A model generated the notes under the pieces. It was not told where the DNA came from, did not search any database, and saw only the letters and a list, made by a program, of their open reading frames with translations. From Wuchereria bancrofti (taxonomy: Eukaryota > Nematoda > Chromadorea > Rhabditida > Onchocercidae), in NCBI GenBank assembly GCA_005281725.1, contig SSBO01000012.1, forward strand, positions 2,958,194 to 3,022,193: a stretch of DNA of 64,000 nt, read 5' to 3'. Positions 1 through 12,761 of the stretch are shown piece by piece; positions within the stretch are counted from its first letter, which is position 1, and every line of letters starts with the position of its first letter. The position numbers and the translations under genes were made by a program.

Positions 1-3000
1 ACTTGAAGAATAAGTTTTGGAAGTATTTTGAAAACGATTCGGTATGTCTAATTTCATTAGAAAGAGAATGTAGTGAGTACAGATAGCATTTTAATTAAGT
101 ATATGTATAGTCTTTTTTCATCCTCAAAGTAGAGGTTTTTGATTGTAATTCACGGGCTACCTTGCTGTTTTTATTTAATCATCCCATTTAGATTTGCTTT
201 TTGTGCAAAATATATTGACGAACTATTAATGTATTTTGCATAACTTTTTATCCATCAGATTAGACAAAAATTTTGTTTGCGCTAAAATTATACTTGTCTC
301 TTTAACGGAATGTCAATTTGAGCCTGGCATATTTGGTGATCACTCATACTTCATTTTTTCCTTGCAGATCAGCGTATTTTGTAAAAGATATTAGCAAAAA
401 AGTTAAAAGTAGTACGGAGAGAATATAGATGAGGAAGTGTTAAGTTACTGGCAGTTGACCGGTTTTGTTAGAAAGTAAGAAAGTAGGGGATGAATATAAT
501 ATTTCAGAGTAGGCTCCAAAAATAATTTGAGAAAATAGCTAATTTGGTGAATGTTTCGTTTGAATAACTCAACAAGAGAAAGTCAGCAGGGGATGAATCT
601 AATGAGGATGCTTAGCTACTGCCACGATAACATTGTTACAATTAGTATCATAACTGAATCATTATGTTTCCATGAGTCTCTTAAAATTATTAGTTTTTGC
701 TATACCTCAAATCAACTCCAAGCAATCTTTATAAACAACGCAAGGAAGGCTCTAATTTGCTTGTGTTAGTTTATTTAACTAAAAAAGAAATAAAGTTGAT
801 TTTCCCCTATTTCAAAAAAGATATAACTGTAGTTCTTAGACAAAAAATACTTCTGCCAGTCGTCGTTCTGAGAAAAAAAAAAAAACAGAAGTGTTCAGCA
901 TTACAAAACTCTCAAACAGCGTCTCTTCCAAAATTGTTTGGTAATCCGAGTTGATTAATTCGACTATTGAATAACTTCATTTTCTCAGTTTATCATTGTA
1001 CATCACATTTCCCATTAAAAAATCAAACTTATGTTCGATTTTGTGTAAATGAAGTTGAAATTCACCGAATACTCATATTGTACCTGAAGACAAAGCGATG
1101 TTTTTCACAGAAATAACATTCAGTCGTTCCTCATCTCTTTCCGTAAATTCAAGAATTTTACATATCAAATTATTCAAATGCCTTTTTATTATTCGATGAA
1201 CAAGAAGGCACTAACCATGAAACGAATTCCTCGTCTCAGTCACACTAAAGACTTCATTTTAAAGATATCAATCAAACATTGAGCAATTTATGCCATTCAC
1301 TATATAATCGTTTTATTGACCATTCCAGTATTCCGAATTATAAAGCACAAGAAAGGATCTGAATGTCAACCAAATTCTCCTGGAACCATTGATAGTATTA
1401 TTTTTCAAATATAGGATTTGAATATTAAAACGAACCAAAAATGAAATTCTGAACTTTGACTTTGCCATAATACAATATTAGGAACACGACACATGACATT
1501 TATAAACCGTACAGATGATCCACTTCAACAGATAGTAACGTGTTCCTAAAGGTATCAAGCAGCTCTGATTTTTTATTCGAAATACTTCGCTTAAAAGGCA
1601 TCATAGCAAATTTTTTTCTCTTACGTTCGAAATTACCGGAATTCATCAGCTTTCTACGTATTACAACAGTTTTTGAATAAAAATTGACTTCAATTACGTT
1701 ACAACTAATCAAATTAGAAAAATATGAGAATTAACAAAGTTTAAGTCTGTTATAAAATAATCTATATCTAGCTTCTGACCGAAAACTTTAATCCATTCAT
1801 TCCAATAGTCTTTCGATAAATAAATGCATAGAAGCTGAAAAGTAAACAAATGAGCTAGAAACTACTTACGACTACCACTCACCAACTTCCCAAAACAAAT
1901 CAACGATATCAAAGAGAATTAGTTTGAAGAAAAGGAACTTATAACAATGAGGAAAAAAGCAGAGAAATTTTTGGAACTGAAAATAAAGCCAAAACTAAAT
2001 GTTATTTCACAGTGTCACACGCAAACAGTTTTTTTATGAGAAGCTATGAAAGATACTGAAATAACGTTACGTAAAAACATAACTTGTCCTAAACTAAACT
2101 TAATCGAATTGACAATAAGACTGTTATGCTGATATAAAATTCTGATAATACTCAAAATGAATAAAATGTTGATAATACTTGTATACCACATATTCCGTCC
2201 TATCAAAACTATACCCCATTTGGGTACAGTTGAAAAATTGAAAAATTAATATATCAAAAACGAGTTATAATTAACAACATTAAGCATGAAAACATATGAA
2301 TAAAATTAACATGTTACAACCAAAAGGACAAAAGACAGTAACAATGTACAGTAAGTTACCTTTTGCTACTTCAATATTTCTCTCTTAGTATCGCCTAAAA
2401 CGTTCCCTGCACAGATTCAAAAAATAGTATAATTCCCAATTCTCAATTTCCATCATAATTGGTTTAATCACGAATAACATTGACAAATATAAATAAAGAA
2501 CAAAATTTTAAATACCAAAGATTGTTCTAAAGAACATTTGAACAGTTTTTCTTTTTCTATCAAACAGAAATTAAAAAGCTTTTAATTCCGAAAGCTTAAA
2601 ATCGAACTCAGTTTGTCCCGACTTACTTATTTCTCGTAAATGTTTCTCTTTTCTGCAATTGAACGAACGCCACCAATCCAGAACTTTTGTCTACATATAA
2701 TATTAGATTAAACAATTTGTAATGAAAAACCTTTATTTACATGATGGTTCCACAGAAAACTTTGTAATGTAAAGCTCACTTCATGTAAGAAGTAGCAGCC
2801 ACTCTTTTGAACTTCTATCCATGAGATAGCACTAAAGGAACTCGTTCAATCTTACATGAAATATTACACAGAGCTTTCAGAATAGACTTTGAGCAACACG
2901 CCCAATTACTGAATTTTATTAACTTGATTCAATCATCTTGTTCCAAAATCTTGTTTTTGTCAAAATACATTTGTTAAAATATATTTGAGAGTTGAATGTC

Positions 3001-3052
3001 TAGGAACGCAAACCATGCGTAATATGAAATGTAGAACGAATTACATGATAAA
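1..3052. other. AT-rich non-coding DNA downstream of the ANKS1-like gene
   Basis: I see no recognisable gene here. Short open frames occur on both strands but show no family motifs and have no convincing splice sites around them. The right end must contain the 3' UTR of the minus-strand ANKS1-like gene. The next gene to the left is outside the window. Confidence 0.6.
2915..2920 (-). terminator. Candidate polyadenylation signal AATAAA of the ANKS1-like gene
   Basis: The plus strand reads TTTATT, so AATAAA on the minus strand. It lies about 130 bases past the TAA stop of the ANKS1-like gene, a normal 3' UTR length for a nematode. A second TTTATT lies near 2730, so the true cleavage site is not certain. 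Confidence 0.4.
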
Positions 3053-6000
3053 TTAGATAGCAATTGGTTCAATACTGCTATAGCTATCGTTGGTGATTCT
3101 GTAACACACTTCGAATGCTTGTCCCAATGTTACTATTATTTCAGTTGCTACATCCTAAAAAGTGTTTCAGAGATACATGTGATTTCACAGCATAAAGAAA
3201 ATAGAAACTTCTTTGTATACTATCTCCAAATTAGTTTTCGATTAAAAATGGATAAATTTTGAGACTAAATATGTTTCGAACTTAGGAAATTTGCTACTAA
3301 GATTCTGCATGGGATCAGAAAGTGTTACAACTTACGGCAGTTAAGACGCAAAATACATGACAGAAATGACGATCACCATCTTGCGATATATACGCGAAAC
3401 AATTCAGATCTCTTTCGTCCTGACAGACTATCTGTATCTGGGCTATTTCATGCTCGACAGTAAGTTGCTGAAAGCATAACTAATCATGAAACTAACTAAT
3501 CAGTCTTCTGTTTTAAAAGAGCTAACTGATAAATCCGTTTGTAACGATCAAAAACCTTTGTGACAGCATCAAGCACTCGAACACCCGATACTGAGATTTC
3601 CAGCAAAACATGAGGGACTTTGGCTATTTCGCGAATACCTCTCTGAAAAAATATACCTTACCAAAAAACAAACTGCTGAAAAAAAGTGAAATTTTCTTTT
3701 TAATATTAATATTCAAGAAAACACATTACATGAGTATACCTTACTTTCAATTTGATCATAGCTCTTCGAGAATCCTCTGTCTCCTCAACATTTGATATTT
3801 CCATTGATCCAAGGTAATGAGCTGAATATGAAATGCAACTCTCAATAAGTGTACTAGATGAATGCTGCCATTCAGTAGGATGACCCCCAACAACCACTGA
3901 ATGCGGCATTTGGGTACTTGATGATGACTGCATCGTACTCCTAAATTTTCACTAGATTGATTCACTGGATTCATGTTTTTCAAATTCAATTCATCAAGTT
4001 TTTCATAAAGTGGAAATAAGATTTCTATAATCTCAGAAAATTAGTTTATAAGAAATCACCTGCTCTCCTGACCACTGTCTACTTCTTCCTGTGCTGCCGC
4101 TGCTCGTTCTGCCGCCCTTTGACGTCGCTCTTCCTTCGCTTTCTTCAAAGAATTTAAAATTCGCTTTTGGTGACCAAGTTTTGTGACACCAAGAATCTGA
4201 AAATAATGTTTATTAGGAACGAGAAAAAATAAAGCGTACAAAAACGCCGTATTAAAATTTGACAGTAAGTAAACCGTTTACTTTCAAATGTTTCCGCGTT
4301 GAATCAACTGCAAAAACGATCAGCATTGACGTCAACCCACCACTTACAAAATGACCCAGATAATCTTCCAAATCCAATGAATGCAACCAATCCGAAACAT
4401 ATGTAAAAGAATCTAAAGAAATTAAAAAAATTCAAGGATTACTATCTCTTCGAGGACAAATTTAGGGGTGAGTAGCTCCGAAACTTTAAAACTAACTTGC
4501 ACTTGGAACAGAAACATTTGGATAATTTTCTAGATACATTCCGATTTGGTGTTGAGTTGACTTATCAAGCCCGATTTCTTGCATAGAAATACGATCGAGT
4601 GTTGACTGCTGCAAATAACAATCGTCGATGCAAACTGCGCAACACAAATTTCCTAGAAAATTTTGTAGTTCCAAAAACGAATTCCTTAAATATAATACTC
4701 GCCTTGCTTATCAGAGCAAAAACATACCATATGGTTAATACTGTCAAAGCCATTGATTTCAAGAATTTCCGCTATTTCATTTGCTCTGGGATTAGGTATC
4801 CCAACACACACATTTAGCCATTCAGCAACAGCATTTACCCCTCGCTGCAAGAAAAAGTGCTATGTAATCTCGTAAAAGCCGTAAGTCCTCCTTAAAAAGT
4901 TACGGTTCAATTTCTTACAAATCTCTAGACTTTAATCACAGAAGCTCAGGCTGTTTCATGAGATAGAATGCAACGTCATATTCAGTCTCACGATTTCATA
5001 CTTTTGGCTTGCATTACAACACTGCTTTATTCTAGGGCACCACCACAACTTCAGCCGACTCTTAAGATATGGAATCTTATGACTGAATTTTACCAGTTAA
5101 TCATAAGTTAACCTTCCATAATTTAAAATCACAATAAAACATCTACGTAGTCTTCTCAAAGTTTAAGTAGTGATAACTGATTCAGAATCAGTGACCTTCA
5201 GTACTAACCGGCTGCTTATATCTTCTGTCAGCATCAAATCCAAAGGACTGCCTATTTTGCACTGTCTGTGGTCCATTTAACTGCAGCATTAATGCCTGAG
5301 ATCTCCGGTCTCTAAGATAAACGGCCACTTTTGGTTCGTAATGAGCTGCAAACACCGATTCCCGACAAATTGCGCCACCAAATGACTCCATTATTTCACT
5401 GATCTGACAATATATTTTCTTAAACAAGACTTATAACATCTCTATTTTTTCCAGTTGTTTTTCGACAACCCACATCTAGCATAGATTTCTAGGAAATAAG
5501 GGTAAGGCTGTCATAAGTTGAATTTGGTAACTGAATTGTAACTGGAAAATCCACCTTCTTCCATTCAATGCTTTCATCCAAGGAACTACGCCGGGTTGAA
5601 ATTTTATCACTTTGCGCAAATGATGTCTGTATAGTGCTGTTTATTTCGTCCTTTTGGTGACCGCCATCGCTCGATATAGATAATCCACACATCTCTACAA
5701 AAAAAAGTTGAAAAATAGAAAGGATAGCAAAGTTGCTTTTAATCTTTGCAGTTACAGAGATACACATCCATTTCTTCCTGCAATTTTGTTAAGAACCAAA
5801 TTTGATTATGAATGCTCACCCTTATTTATGCTACCACGTGCCGGGACAGAAGACGCAGTTCGAAAGCGTACCTCCGCAGAAGAAAATGATTGATCATCCA
5901 TGCTGGAATAGTTTAAATTATGGAAACATTCCGGCGGTAAAAAAATTCAGTTGAAAATGAAATCTCACCTGGATTGTTTATAAGGATGACTGTATTCCTG

Positions 6001-9000
6001 CGACGGAGAAATTACTGACGGTGGTGTCGAAGAAACATGCGAGATGATTGGTAGGGAACACGAAGACGCTAAAGTGCAGTCTGATTCCACTGAAATTAGA
6101 TTTTGCTCAGGTAAATAACGAAAATTTCCAAAATGACAAGCTTCGTTAAAAAGCATACGAACCTGTTGACGATGGCGATATTGTGTCCTTCTGCGTATGC
6201 TGTGATCTTTTGCTTACAGAGGGAGATTGAGACAACCGCTGCTTAACGTTATCCTAAAACTGGAAATTTTTCTAATTGGAAAATACTAAACACTATGAAT
6301 CCATACAAAACAAGCTTTGTTACAAGAATATTTCAAACCTGACTACAAAGGAAATGATGAATGCGGGACTCGGTAGTTTCAGGACTCGGAAGATGGTCAA
6401 GTTCAGACCGTCCATTATCAGTATTTGCTCCATTTTCATTTTCTGTTGTTATGCTTTCAGCACAATTCGCCGATGTAGTCTAGGGTTACTAGATGTCAGC
6501 GCAAAGGAAGTTTTGAATGGAAAGAAAAAAGAAACTAGAAAAAAAATTATGATGCAAATTTTGGAAATATCTCGCACTCATTAAAAATTACCTTCATTGA
6601 ATAACCTGAATTAAGAATAGCCGTAATAGGGCTATGATCCAGTACAGAATAATCGTCATTCAAGAAACGTGAATGTCTTCTCCGTTTAGTCTAAAATAAG
6701 ATTCATTTCACAATCCTGACTGAATTTTCTGCATTTACTGCTTACAAAGGATGATATAAATCAGAAAAATGTTTTCAGCCGATCCTAAAATTGAAACCTG
6801 GTTTAAAGGATTATTTGCATTCTTAAACTTACTTCCTCCATAAAATACCTTTCCGGAGAATTTTGCATTGACAGAATGCTGGCTGAAGCTGACATAGAAA
6901 CCTCTTCAGGGAGTGCTAGTGGTGCACGGCCTTGAGTTAACGAAGCTGTCCCAGATGGAACACTACTGCTTTGTTCTCCAGGAGACAGTGCTAAAAATCA
7001 CATCATTCGATGTAATTTTTTACATCGAATGAAACAACTTACTGATAAGACTTGCATGAATTCTTGATGATTAAAGAAATAAATAAACTAATCTAGTCCC
7101 ATTCTAGTGGGTTAAAACTTCAAAAATGAACAATTGCCCTTAAACAAAAGAATAAAAAAAAAAAGCATACAACGTTCGAGAGTTGAGCAAGCGAAAGTGA
7201 TGATGGATGCTGGACTTTCCGTTCTAAGTGAAGAAGAGCTTGGTGGGCGACACTTAACACGACCACTGTTCTTAATTGTACTAGTTTCATGTGCTTTACT
7301 TTTCCGAGGAGTCGGTTCGGGCTTCAATGTTTTCTCTAGCAGGGACAAACATTGACGGCTGGGTTTCACTAAAGTAAGTGAATGATGAATTACAGCGTAA
7401 TCTCATTCGTAATGAACCGTAGACTTCTAAAATTAATTACACATGGATGGCAAGGATATTAAATATGTCTTACCAGGTGGAATAGTCTGTGTACCACTAC
7501 TTCTAATACTACAAAACGGTGCGTCAACATTTTCACAACCAGCTTTATGTATGGATTTCAATTCGCAGACATGCCGCCAACATCGATGTCCTGAGCATAG
7601 ATTTCAGTATCAATCTTTGAACACAATGTTAGATCAACACAGGATGCATTTCTGCTTTCTATCCAAAAACCATTGGTACACTGTGAGGGGATATGAAAAA
7701 CCATTGCATATTGGCGTTAAATTTTTGCTTTGAAAAATTCGTGAAATACGAAAAAATGCAAGATGGTGAAGATTACCGGGTGGTGGAGCATTATCATAAA
7801 CAACAAGATTTTGTGGTACATTGTCATAACCTAGAAGGGGATGTCGTGGACTTATCACATTGTCATATGGATCAGCATGCTGTGATCGCCAAGCATCATA
7901 CGAAAGTGGAGATGGACATACTACTACTGAATCTGAAATAAAACAATCTTTGTAAAGAACTGCAGAAGCAAAAGATCACCATACTCAACAAAGTGAAGAA
8001 AGAGGCTGAGATATTCCATCAAAACTGATCAGCCGATATAGCTACATTTAAGTCATTTTTCCACATAGTTTCACTACAAAATTTATTCCTTTCAGTGTAC
8101 GGGGAAAACCCTGCTATTTCTAATCCGAAATATTTTTTTACGTTTTGGTTCTCCAACTGCTAACACTTTTTTTACCTGAATTAAGTGATGTTCGACCAAC
8201 TCCCATTCTTGGTAAAAGAATACTATTTTTTTGAAGTGTATGTCGATACCTATAACTCGGCAGTACGACAGTAAACCGAGGTACGCGATTTTCTACACCA
8301 AAATCTTCAACTTGACCTGATGATGGTTGTGAACTGAAATACACTTTGCAGAATACAAGCAAACAAGCATACAAAGTATACAGGAACACATGATGTAAAT
8401 ACACGGAAAACAAATAAACAACCAGAACAAAAATATTTTAAGAGAAAAAAGCTTTACCCAGACTCACTTCCAGATGATTCTACGTGAACGGCTGACAAAG
8501 GAAGGATTGAAATATCATCCTGATTGTGTTCGGCACTAACTAATGTAACCATGTTAGTCTGAAAAATGGTTAAAGAATTGTAAATTTTTGGGTCCTAGAA
8601 TATATTTTAAAAAACAGTGAAGAAAAAACCAAGCAAACATACTAAAAAAATAATAAAAATATTCCATAACATTAAAAAAAATACCGCTATCGATGGTGGT
8701 GGACAACACGTGGAAATGTCCGAAGTGGCATCAGGCCCATAAGTTGAACTATGCTGCACGTGATTTCGAGATGATTGAAGCCTAGCTGAAGCAGAGGAAT
8801 ATATTTCTTCAAAAAAGATTTTGGCTTGAAAAAAATCATTTGCCACTTCAATTTTACTTCCAAACATTTCTAAGCACCTGTGGACAATTTCGGTATCGGT
8901 TTCCATATAACATCTTTAGGAATGGCACCATATTTCGAACAGAAGGGTAAATTCAAGTAAATTGAATGATTCGCTGCACTGATTCTGTCACTTTGATGAT

Positions 9001-10928
9001 CCTTATATTTCTGTATGTAAGCTATAAAAACAGTAGTAAATGCGTGTTAGTTTAATAAGTCATGGAAAAGCACCTAGAAAACATAGAACTAAACCTTCAA
9101 TGAGCTTTCGACATTCTGACCACCCTTCTCGGCTCTGTATCACCTGTGTAAGATCTGAAGCTTTTTCATTTTCATGCTCTGCTAAAGTTTCCAATACAGT
9201 ACGTCCTTGTCCATCACGGGTATCAACATTGATGCCTACATCCAAGAAAATTGTAAAATAGATGAAATTATTACCATTATTCGAATAAACTTTATCAGAC
9301 AAAAAGCACCATAAAAATTAGAATTATTTTCATTTAAAAGCCTTTAAACAAAAAAAAAAAAAAAAAAGGAAGAGAATAAACCATGTATGATTAACCTTGT
9401 TCAAGAAGCAATTTAACAGCTTCAACTTTCCCAAACAGTGCTGCGACATGTAATGCACTACCTTCTTCAGTAACATAGTCAAGATCGAAACCAGAATGAC
9501 ACAATATTTGAAGACAATCAATGTGACCATGACGAGCAGCTGCATGCAATGGATACACTACTTGAGCTAAATGTCGTGACCTTCCTGGATCTGTGGTAAT
9601 GCACTCTGATGCACTCTAAAGAGAGTTCACTTAAAACAACCAGAACTTGTTAGTGGACATAATTTATAGTAATACCTGCAGTGCTAATTCCGGACAATTA
9701 CAGATGAGTAAGCGACACACATTAGCTTTGCCAAATCGTGCAGCTACATCTAAAGCTGTTTCAGCACGTGCGTTTCTCATCCTGGCGTCTGCATGTTTCT
9801 GCAAAGTGTCGTTATAATATGGGTTTTTACTTCACTTAATTTTCAATAAGAATTTTAGAACCTAAGAGAAGATTCACTTATTGTAATTCTTTAATTTAAA
9901 CTAATGAACTTCAAATTGAAACACACAGCAAGCAAAACAGCGACGACTTTGCCATGACCATGTTGTGCAGATAGATGCAGAGGTGATTCTTTGGCGTTGT
10001 TCACTGCATCAACAGTATTTGGTTCAGCATTAATTAAAGTCTGGAATATATATAAGTGCGAGGTCCGAGTTTAAATTTTATGGGACTAATAAAACTTCCA
10101 AATGTCTAACAAGTTGCAATACCGTTAATGCTAATTACCTGTATAACTTCAACGTGACCATTCCATGCTGCTAAATGTATTGGAAAACATCCGCGCCGAT
10201 CTTTTATTCGTGCCATTTGCGAATCAACATTCAGCAAAATTTTGACTACCTTGAAAAAATTAAATTTGCAAAAGACATGACTGTACTGAATTACGATTAC
10301 ATAGAAGGAATTAAGAAATGGATTAGTTGTACCTCTTTATGACCTAGTAAAGCAGCAAGATGTAGCACTGTATAACCATTCGATGGATCCACAATCGAAC
10401 ATAACCATGCTGAATGTGACGTCGATGTACGCAAAAAGCTAAAATATTTTTGAGGATTTATTACTACGTTTGAAATCTTTTACTGTCGAATCTTTCCTTT
10501 ACAATATACTTTTTCCGACTTTATGGAATTAGTAATAAGATTTCCAACCATATTACAAAATCATCACTGAACTACAACGGTTGAAAATCTGTTTTAAAAT
10601 ATTTCAGAAGAAAAAAAAGAAGATAATTTACTTCAGTGGTGTCCGTGGACGCCTGTTGCGTCTGCTTAACAGCCATGTCTGCACCTTCTTCGTATCTCCA
10701 CGTCTCACCGCTTCAAAAAGTTCCTACAAACATCCAATCAAAAATAATGATACACACTGTGCGTTTCTTCATATTTGAATATTGAAGTGTACATAATACT
10801 AGAAATGGAACTACGTTGTCTCTCCAAATTTTCGTTAGTAAAATTGCTGTACACAATTCTTTCATCATGTTTTCTTTAATGAAAAAGGAACATACCTGTT
10901 GAACAGAATTAAGTTCTTTTGGTCCCAT
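3053..10928 (-). CDS. ANKS1: ANKS1-like adaptor: ankyrin repeats, two SAM domains, PTB domain
   Basis: Cytoplasmic scaffold of the ANKS1 (Odin) family; members bind phosphotyrosine tails of receptors such as Eph and EGFR and affect their trafficking and signalling. Exons, 5' to 3' on the minus strand: 10928-10896, 10723-10632, 10438-10333, 10249-10139, 10040-9927, 9798-9676, 9615-9396, 9235-9095, 9021-8878, 8824-8685, 8558-8458, 8333-8176, 7932-7777, 7590-7474, 7368-7171, 6990-6833, 6690-6592, 6479-6339, 6253-6163, 6089-5969, 5902-5820, 5694-5555, 5403-5209, 4844-4728, 4608-4497, 4412-4282, 4196-4060, 3940-3745, 3642-3556, 3467-3336, 3154-3053. Total 3996 nt, 1331 residues. Seven or eight ankyrin repeats fill residues 12-300 (GYTVLHLAALLGH, GCFPIHLAAWNGH, ESPLHLSAQHGH, GSALHVAALFGK). 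A long Ser/Thr-rich linker follows. SAM1 is near 996-1067. SAM2 is near 1073-1135 (VSDWLHSLDLEDY, GVTKLGHQKRI), followed by a short charged helix. The PTB domain is near 1190-1325 (HYLGSMEIS, KVPHVLLEIS, CHVFCVLTA, TLGQAFEVCYR). The 3' end of exon 22 (5555, or 5543 in the same phase) is the least certain junction. Confidence 0.9.
4308..4347 (-). other. Intron-like 40-base segment inside a coding exon
   Basis: Within exon 26 of the ANKS1-like gene, inside SAM2, the minus strand reads GTAAGTGG ... TTTTTGCAG, a perfect donor and acceptor 40 bases apart. Reading through keeps the SAM2 fold continuous and keeps the whole gene in frame. Removing the 40 bases shifts the frame and gives a stop eight codons later. 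I therefore treat it as exon. Confidence 0.6.
7004..7031. repeat. Perfect 12-bp inverted repeat in an ANKS1-like intron
   Basis: CATTCGATGTAA (7004-7015) and TTACATCGAATG (7020-7031) are exact reverse complements separated by TTTT. The hairpin lies in the intron between the exons at 7171-7368 and 6833-6990, just upstream of the latter's acceptor on the minus strand. No function is evident. Confidence 0.7.
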
Positions 10929-10955
10929 CGTTGCATGACGACAGAACTCCCGAGA

Positions 10956-10970
10956 ACTATCAGAAAAATA
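10956..10970 (-). promoter_or_regulatory. Splice or trans-splice acceptor ahead of the ANKS1-like start codon
   Basis: On the minus strand TTTTTCTGATAG ends at 10957, 29 bases before the ATG at 10928. No in-frame coding sequence can be seen upstream, so this is either the spliced-leader addition site or the 3' end of an intron in the 5' UTR. The core is weaker than the usual TTTTCAG. A start codon in another frame lies between it and the chosen ATG, which is chosen because its frame continues into the first ankyrin repeat. Confidence 0.4.
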
Positions 10971-12300
10971 CACTTTTATGACTCATCTTAACACAATCAC
11001 GTCATCGTAACACTGCTTCCATTAATATGTAAATTTTAAAAAAATATGGACAAAAAATTCCCAATTCCACAACGCATCTACTAGTTCTGATTTATACAGA
11101 TATTTATATTCAGTTGTGAAACAAAATCTCATTAATCCGTCAGCAGCTAAATTTTGTCGATAAAGCACAAACACATATGAAGTTACGATACCGTCACTAA
11201 AAATTTCTATAACTTTTTTTGCATGTCCTGTTGAAGATCCTAGTAGTGTATTAAACTGCTTTATAACAAAAAAAAAATCGGAAATTAGATAAAAAATAAG
11301 TATAAAATTTTCAAGGACTCGTGAAAGGAATATCAGTATCAAGAACAAAAACGATAAGACGGAAAAACTAAAAAGCAATTTTAAATGAAATATAAATTGT
11401 ACAGGAGAAATAATATTGAAATACTGGAAGTATTGTTTGTGATAAAAAACTTGAATAAAATAACGCCTTTTCCATAGTAGATGCATAGTTGTGTCTCTTA
11501 ACTGAATGGAATAAAGATCTCCAGGAAGCAACCGATTAGTTTAGAATCCAGAAATTCATTTTCAAAAAGGAAGTTAACAAGTAAAAAGAGCTACAGAAAT
11601 GTACTGAGATTGTGATGCGATGTGTGATTAACCATATAACCCGGTGGTTCAACAAACAATTTTTAAACACCATTGGAAAACCACTCGGTGAAAATAAAAT
11701 TGTATAGTTGTGGGCGGAGATTTCAATGGCCTGAAATAATCCTAAGGAAAAAACACTTCTGCCTGGTCTACCCGAAAATAGGAGGGGAGAGGATATGAGT
11801 ATGGAGGGATCGAGAAAGAATAAATCAAGATAACTCAAGAAGCAAGAGGTAGACGAAGGAAAGATTGAGGGCAGTCTACGTTCGGCGCATTTAAAAATAA
11901 AACAAACACTGAAGTACTAAGAAATAATCGATCCTGTAGTAGTGGAAAAAGGAATTACTTTTATGTCAAAGAAGCATGTCGAATTTTACGAAATTCTGCA
12001 TACTGGAATCAAAAATTCTTTCACCATAATTAGTAATGAATTGTAATTGCAAAGCTTATTAATAATTCTCGTTTAAATACCAACAATGACGTGAACACCG
12101 AAAAAGCATGAAAACAACGCAGCCAAAATTTGTGAGACACATTTTCGAAATCCCAAGCAAAGTAGTAATGAATTCTGGATTTTAGATGTGCCAAACGTCA
12201 AGCAAAGTTATTCCTTGTTCCACTTTGTGAATTTGAATTTTTGCTAGATTCAGTTAAATCTGATTCATTCAATTATCTTCCTCTGGAAAATGTACACTCG
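10957..12300. other. Upstream region of the ANKS1-like gene; one unexplained open frame
   Basis: The only notable open frame is on the minus strand, 11531-11022 (169 codons). Its first part is rich in Phe, Leu and Ile, as expected by chance in AT-rich DNA. Its last 60 or so residues are more balanced and follow an intron-like acceptor (TTATAAAGCAG) near 11256. I recognise no family and it ends well before the ANKS1-like start. The rest of the interval shows no coding signal. Confidence 0.35.
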
Positions 12301-12540
12301 GTGGGTTGTTGACTGCTCGATTGTATAAAATTGTCAAGTTTAAGCTTCATAAGACACACCAGTTGGTCCACCATTCAGTTTCACTTATGTCAATTACCGT
12401 CTAACCTTGAAATTGGTGACACACAATACAACAACTAGACACCCTGCACTTCTATCTCCAATCCCTAAATTTGTTACAAAACTGCTCGAAAACGGAAACA
12501 ATACCAATCGATTGGAAAAGGTTGTCCGTGGCAGCTGTCT

Positions 12541-12603
12541 GTGTGCATATGTTAGTGTATGTGTTTGGTATGTGTGTGTATGTGTGTGTCTGTCTGTCTG
12601 TCT
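12541..12603. repeat. TG/TCTG-rich microsatellite
   Basis: An imperfect run of TG dinucleotides passes into four TGTC units. Such tracts mutate by slippage. It sits in a GC-richer island between the two divergent genes. Confidence 0.8.
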
Positions 12604-12761
12604 TCTCGTGTTATTGTATCGTGCCGACAGTAGGATCATTTAATTTAAACAGACGATACACTGTTGGTTGGTGGGACGTAGTGTTGGTGAAGTGGTGTCC
12701 GCAGATTACTGAACTGTCGTGTCGAGTCGGCTATCAGAATTCAGGTAAGCGTATACAAAGG
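12604..12761 (+). other. Candidate untranslated first exon with two tandem donors
   Basis: Two near-perfect splice donors occur 17 bases apart: TTCAG|GTAAGC, with the exon ending at 12744, and CAAAG|GTAAGT, with the exon ending at 12761. The preceding 150 bases are GC-richer than the surroundings. No significant reading frame leads into them. The next plus-strand gene is unc-6, whose ATG is 9 kb downstream, so this could be an alternative or distal 5' UTR exon of unc-6 or a non-coding RNA. No matching acceptor can be proved from the sequence. Confidence 0.25.

Noticed and set aside
8607..8906. Minus-strand frame starting METDTEIVHRC as one long exon
   Set aside because: It is a mixture: 8906-8878 is the end of an exon in a different frame and 8824-8685 is the next exon. 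The correct models use the acceptors TTTTTATAG at 9022-9030 and TTTTTTTCAAG at 8825, and they keep phase.
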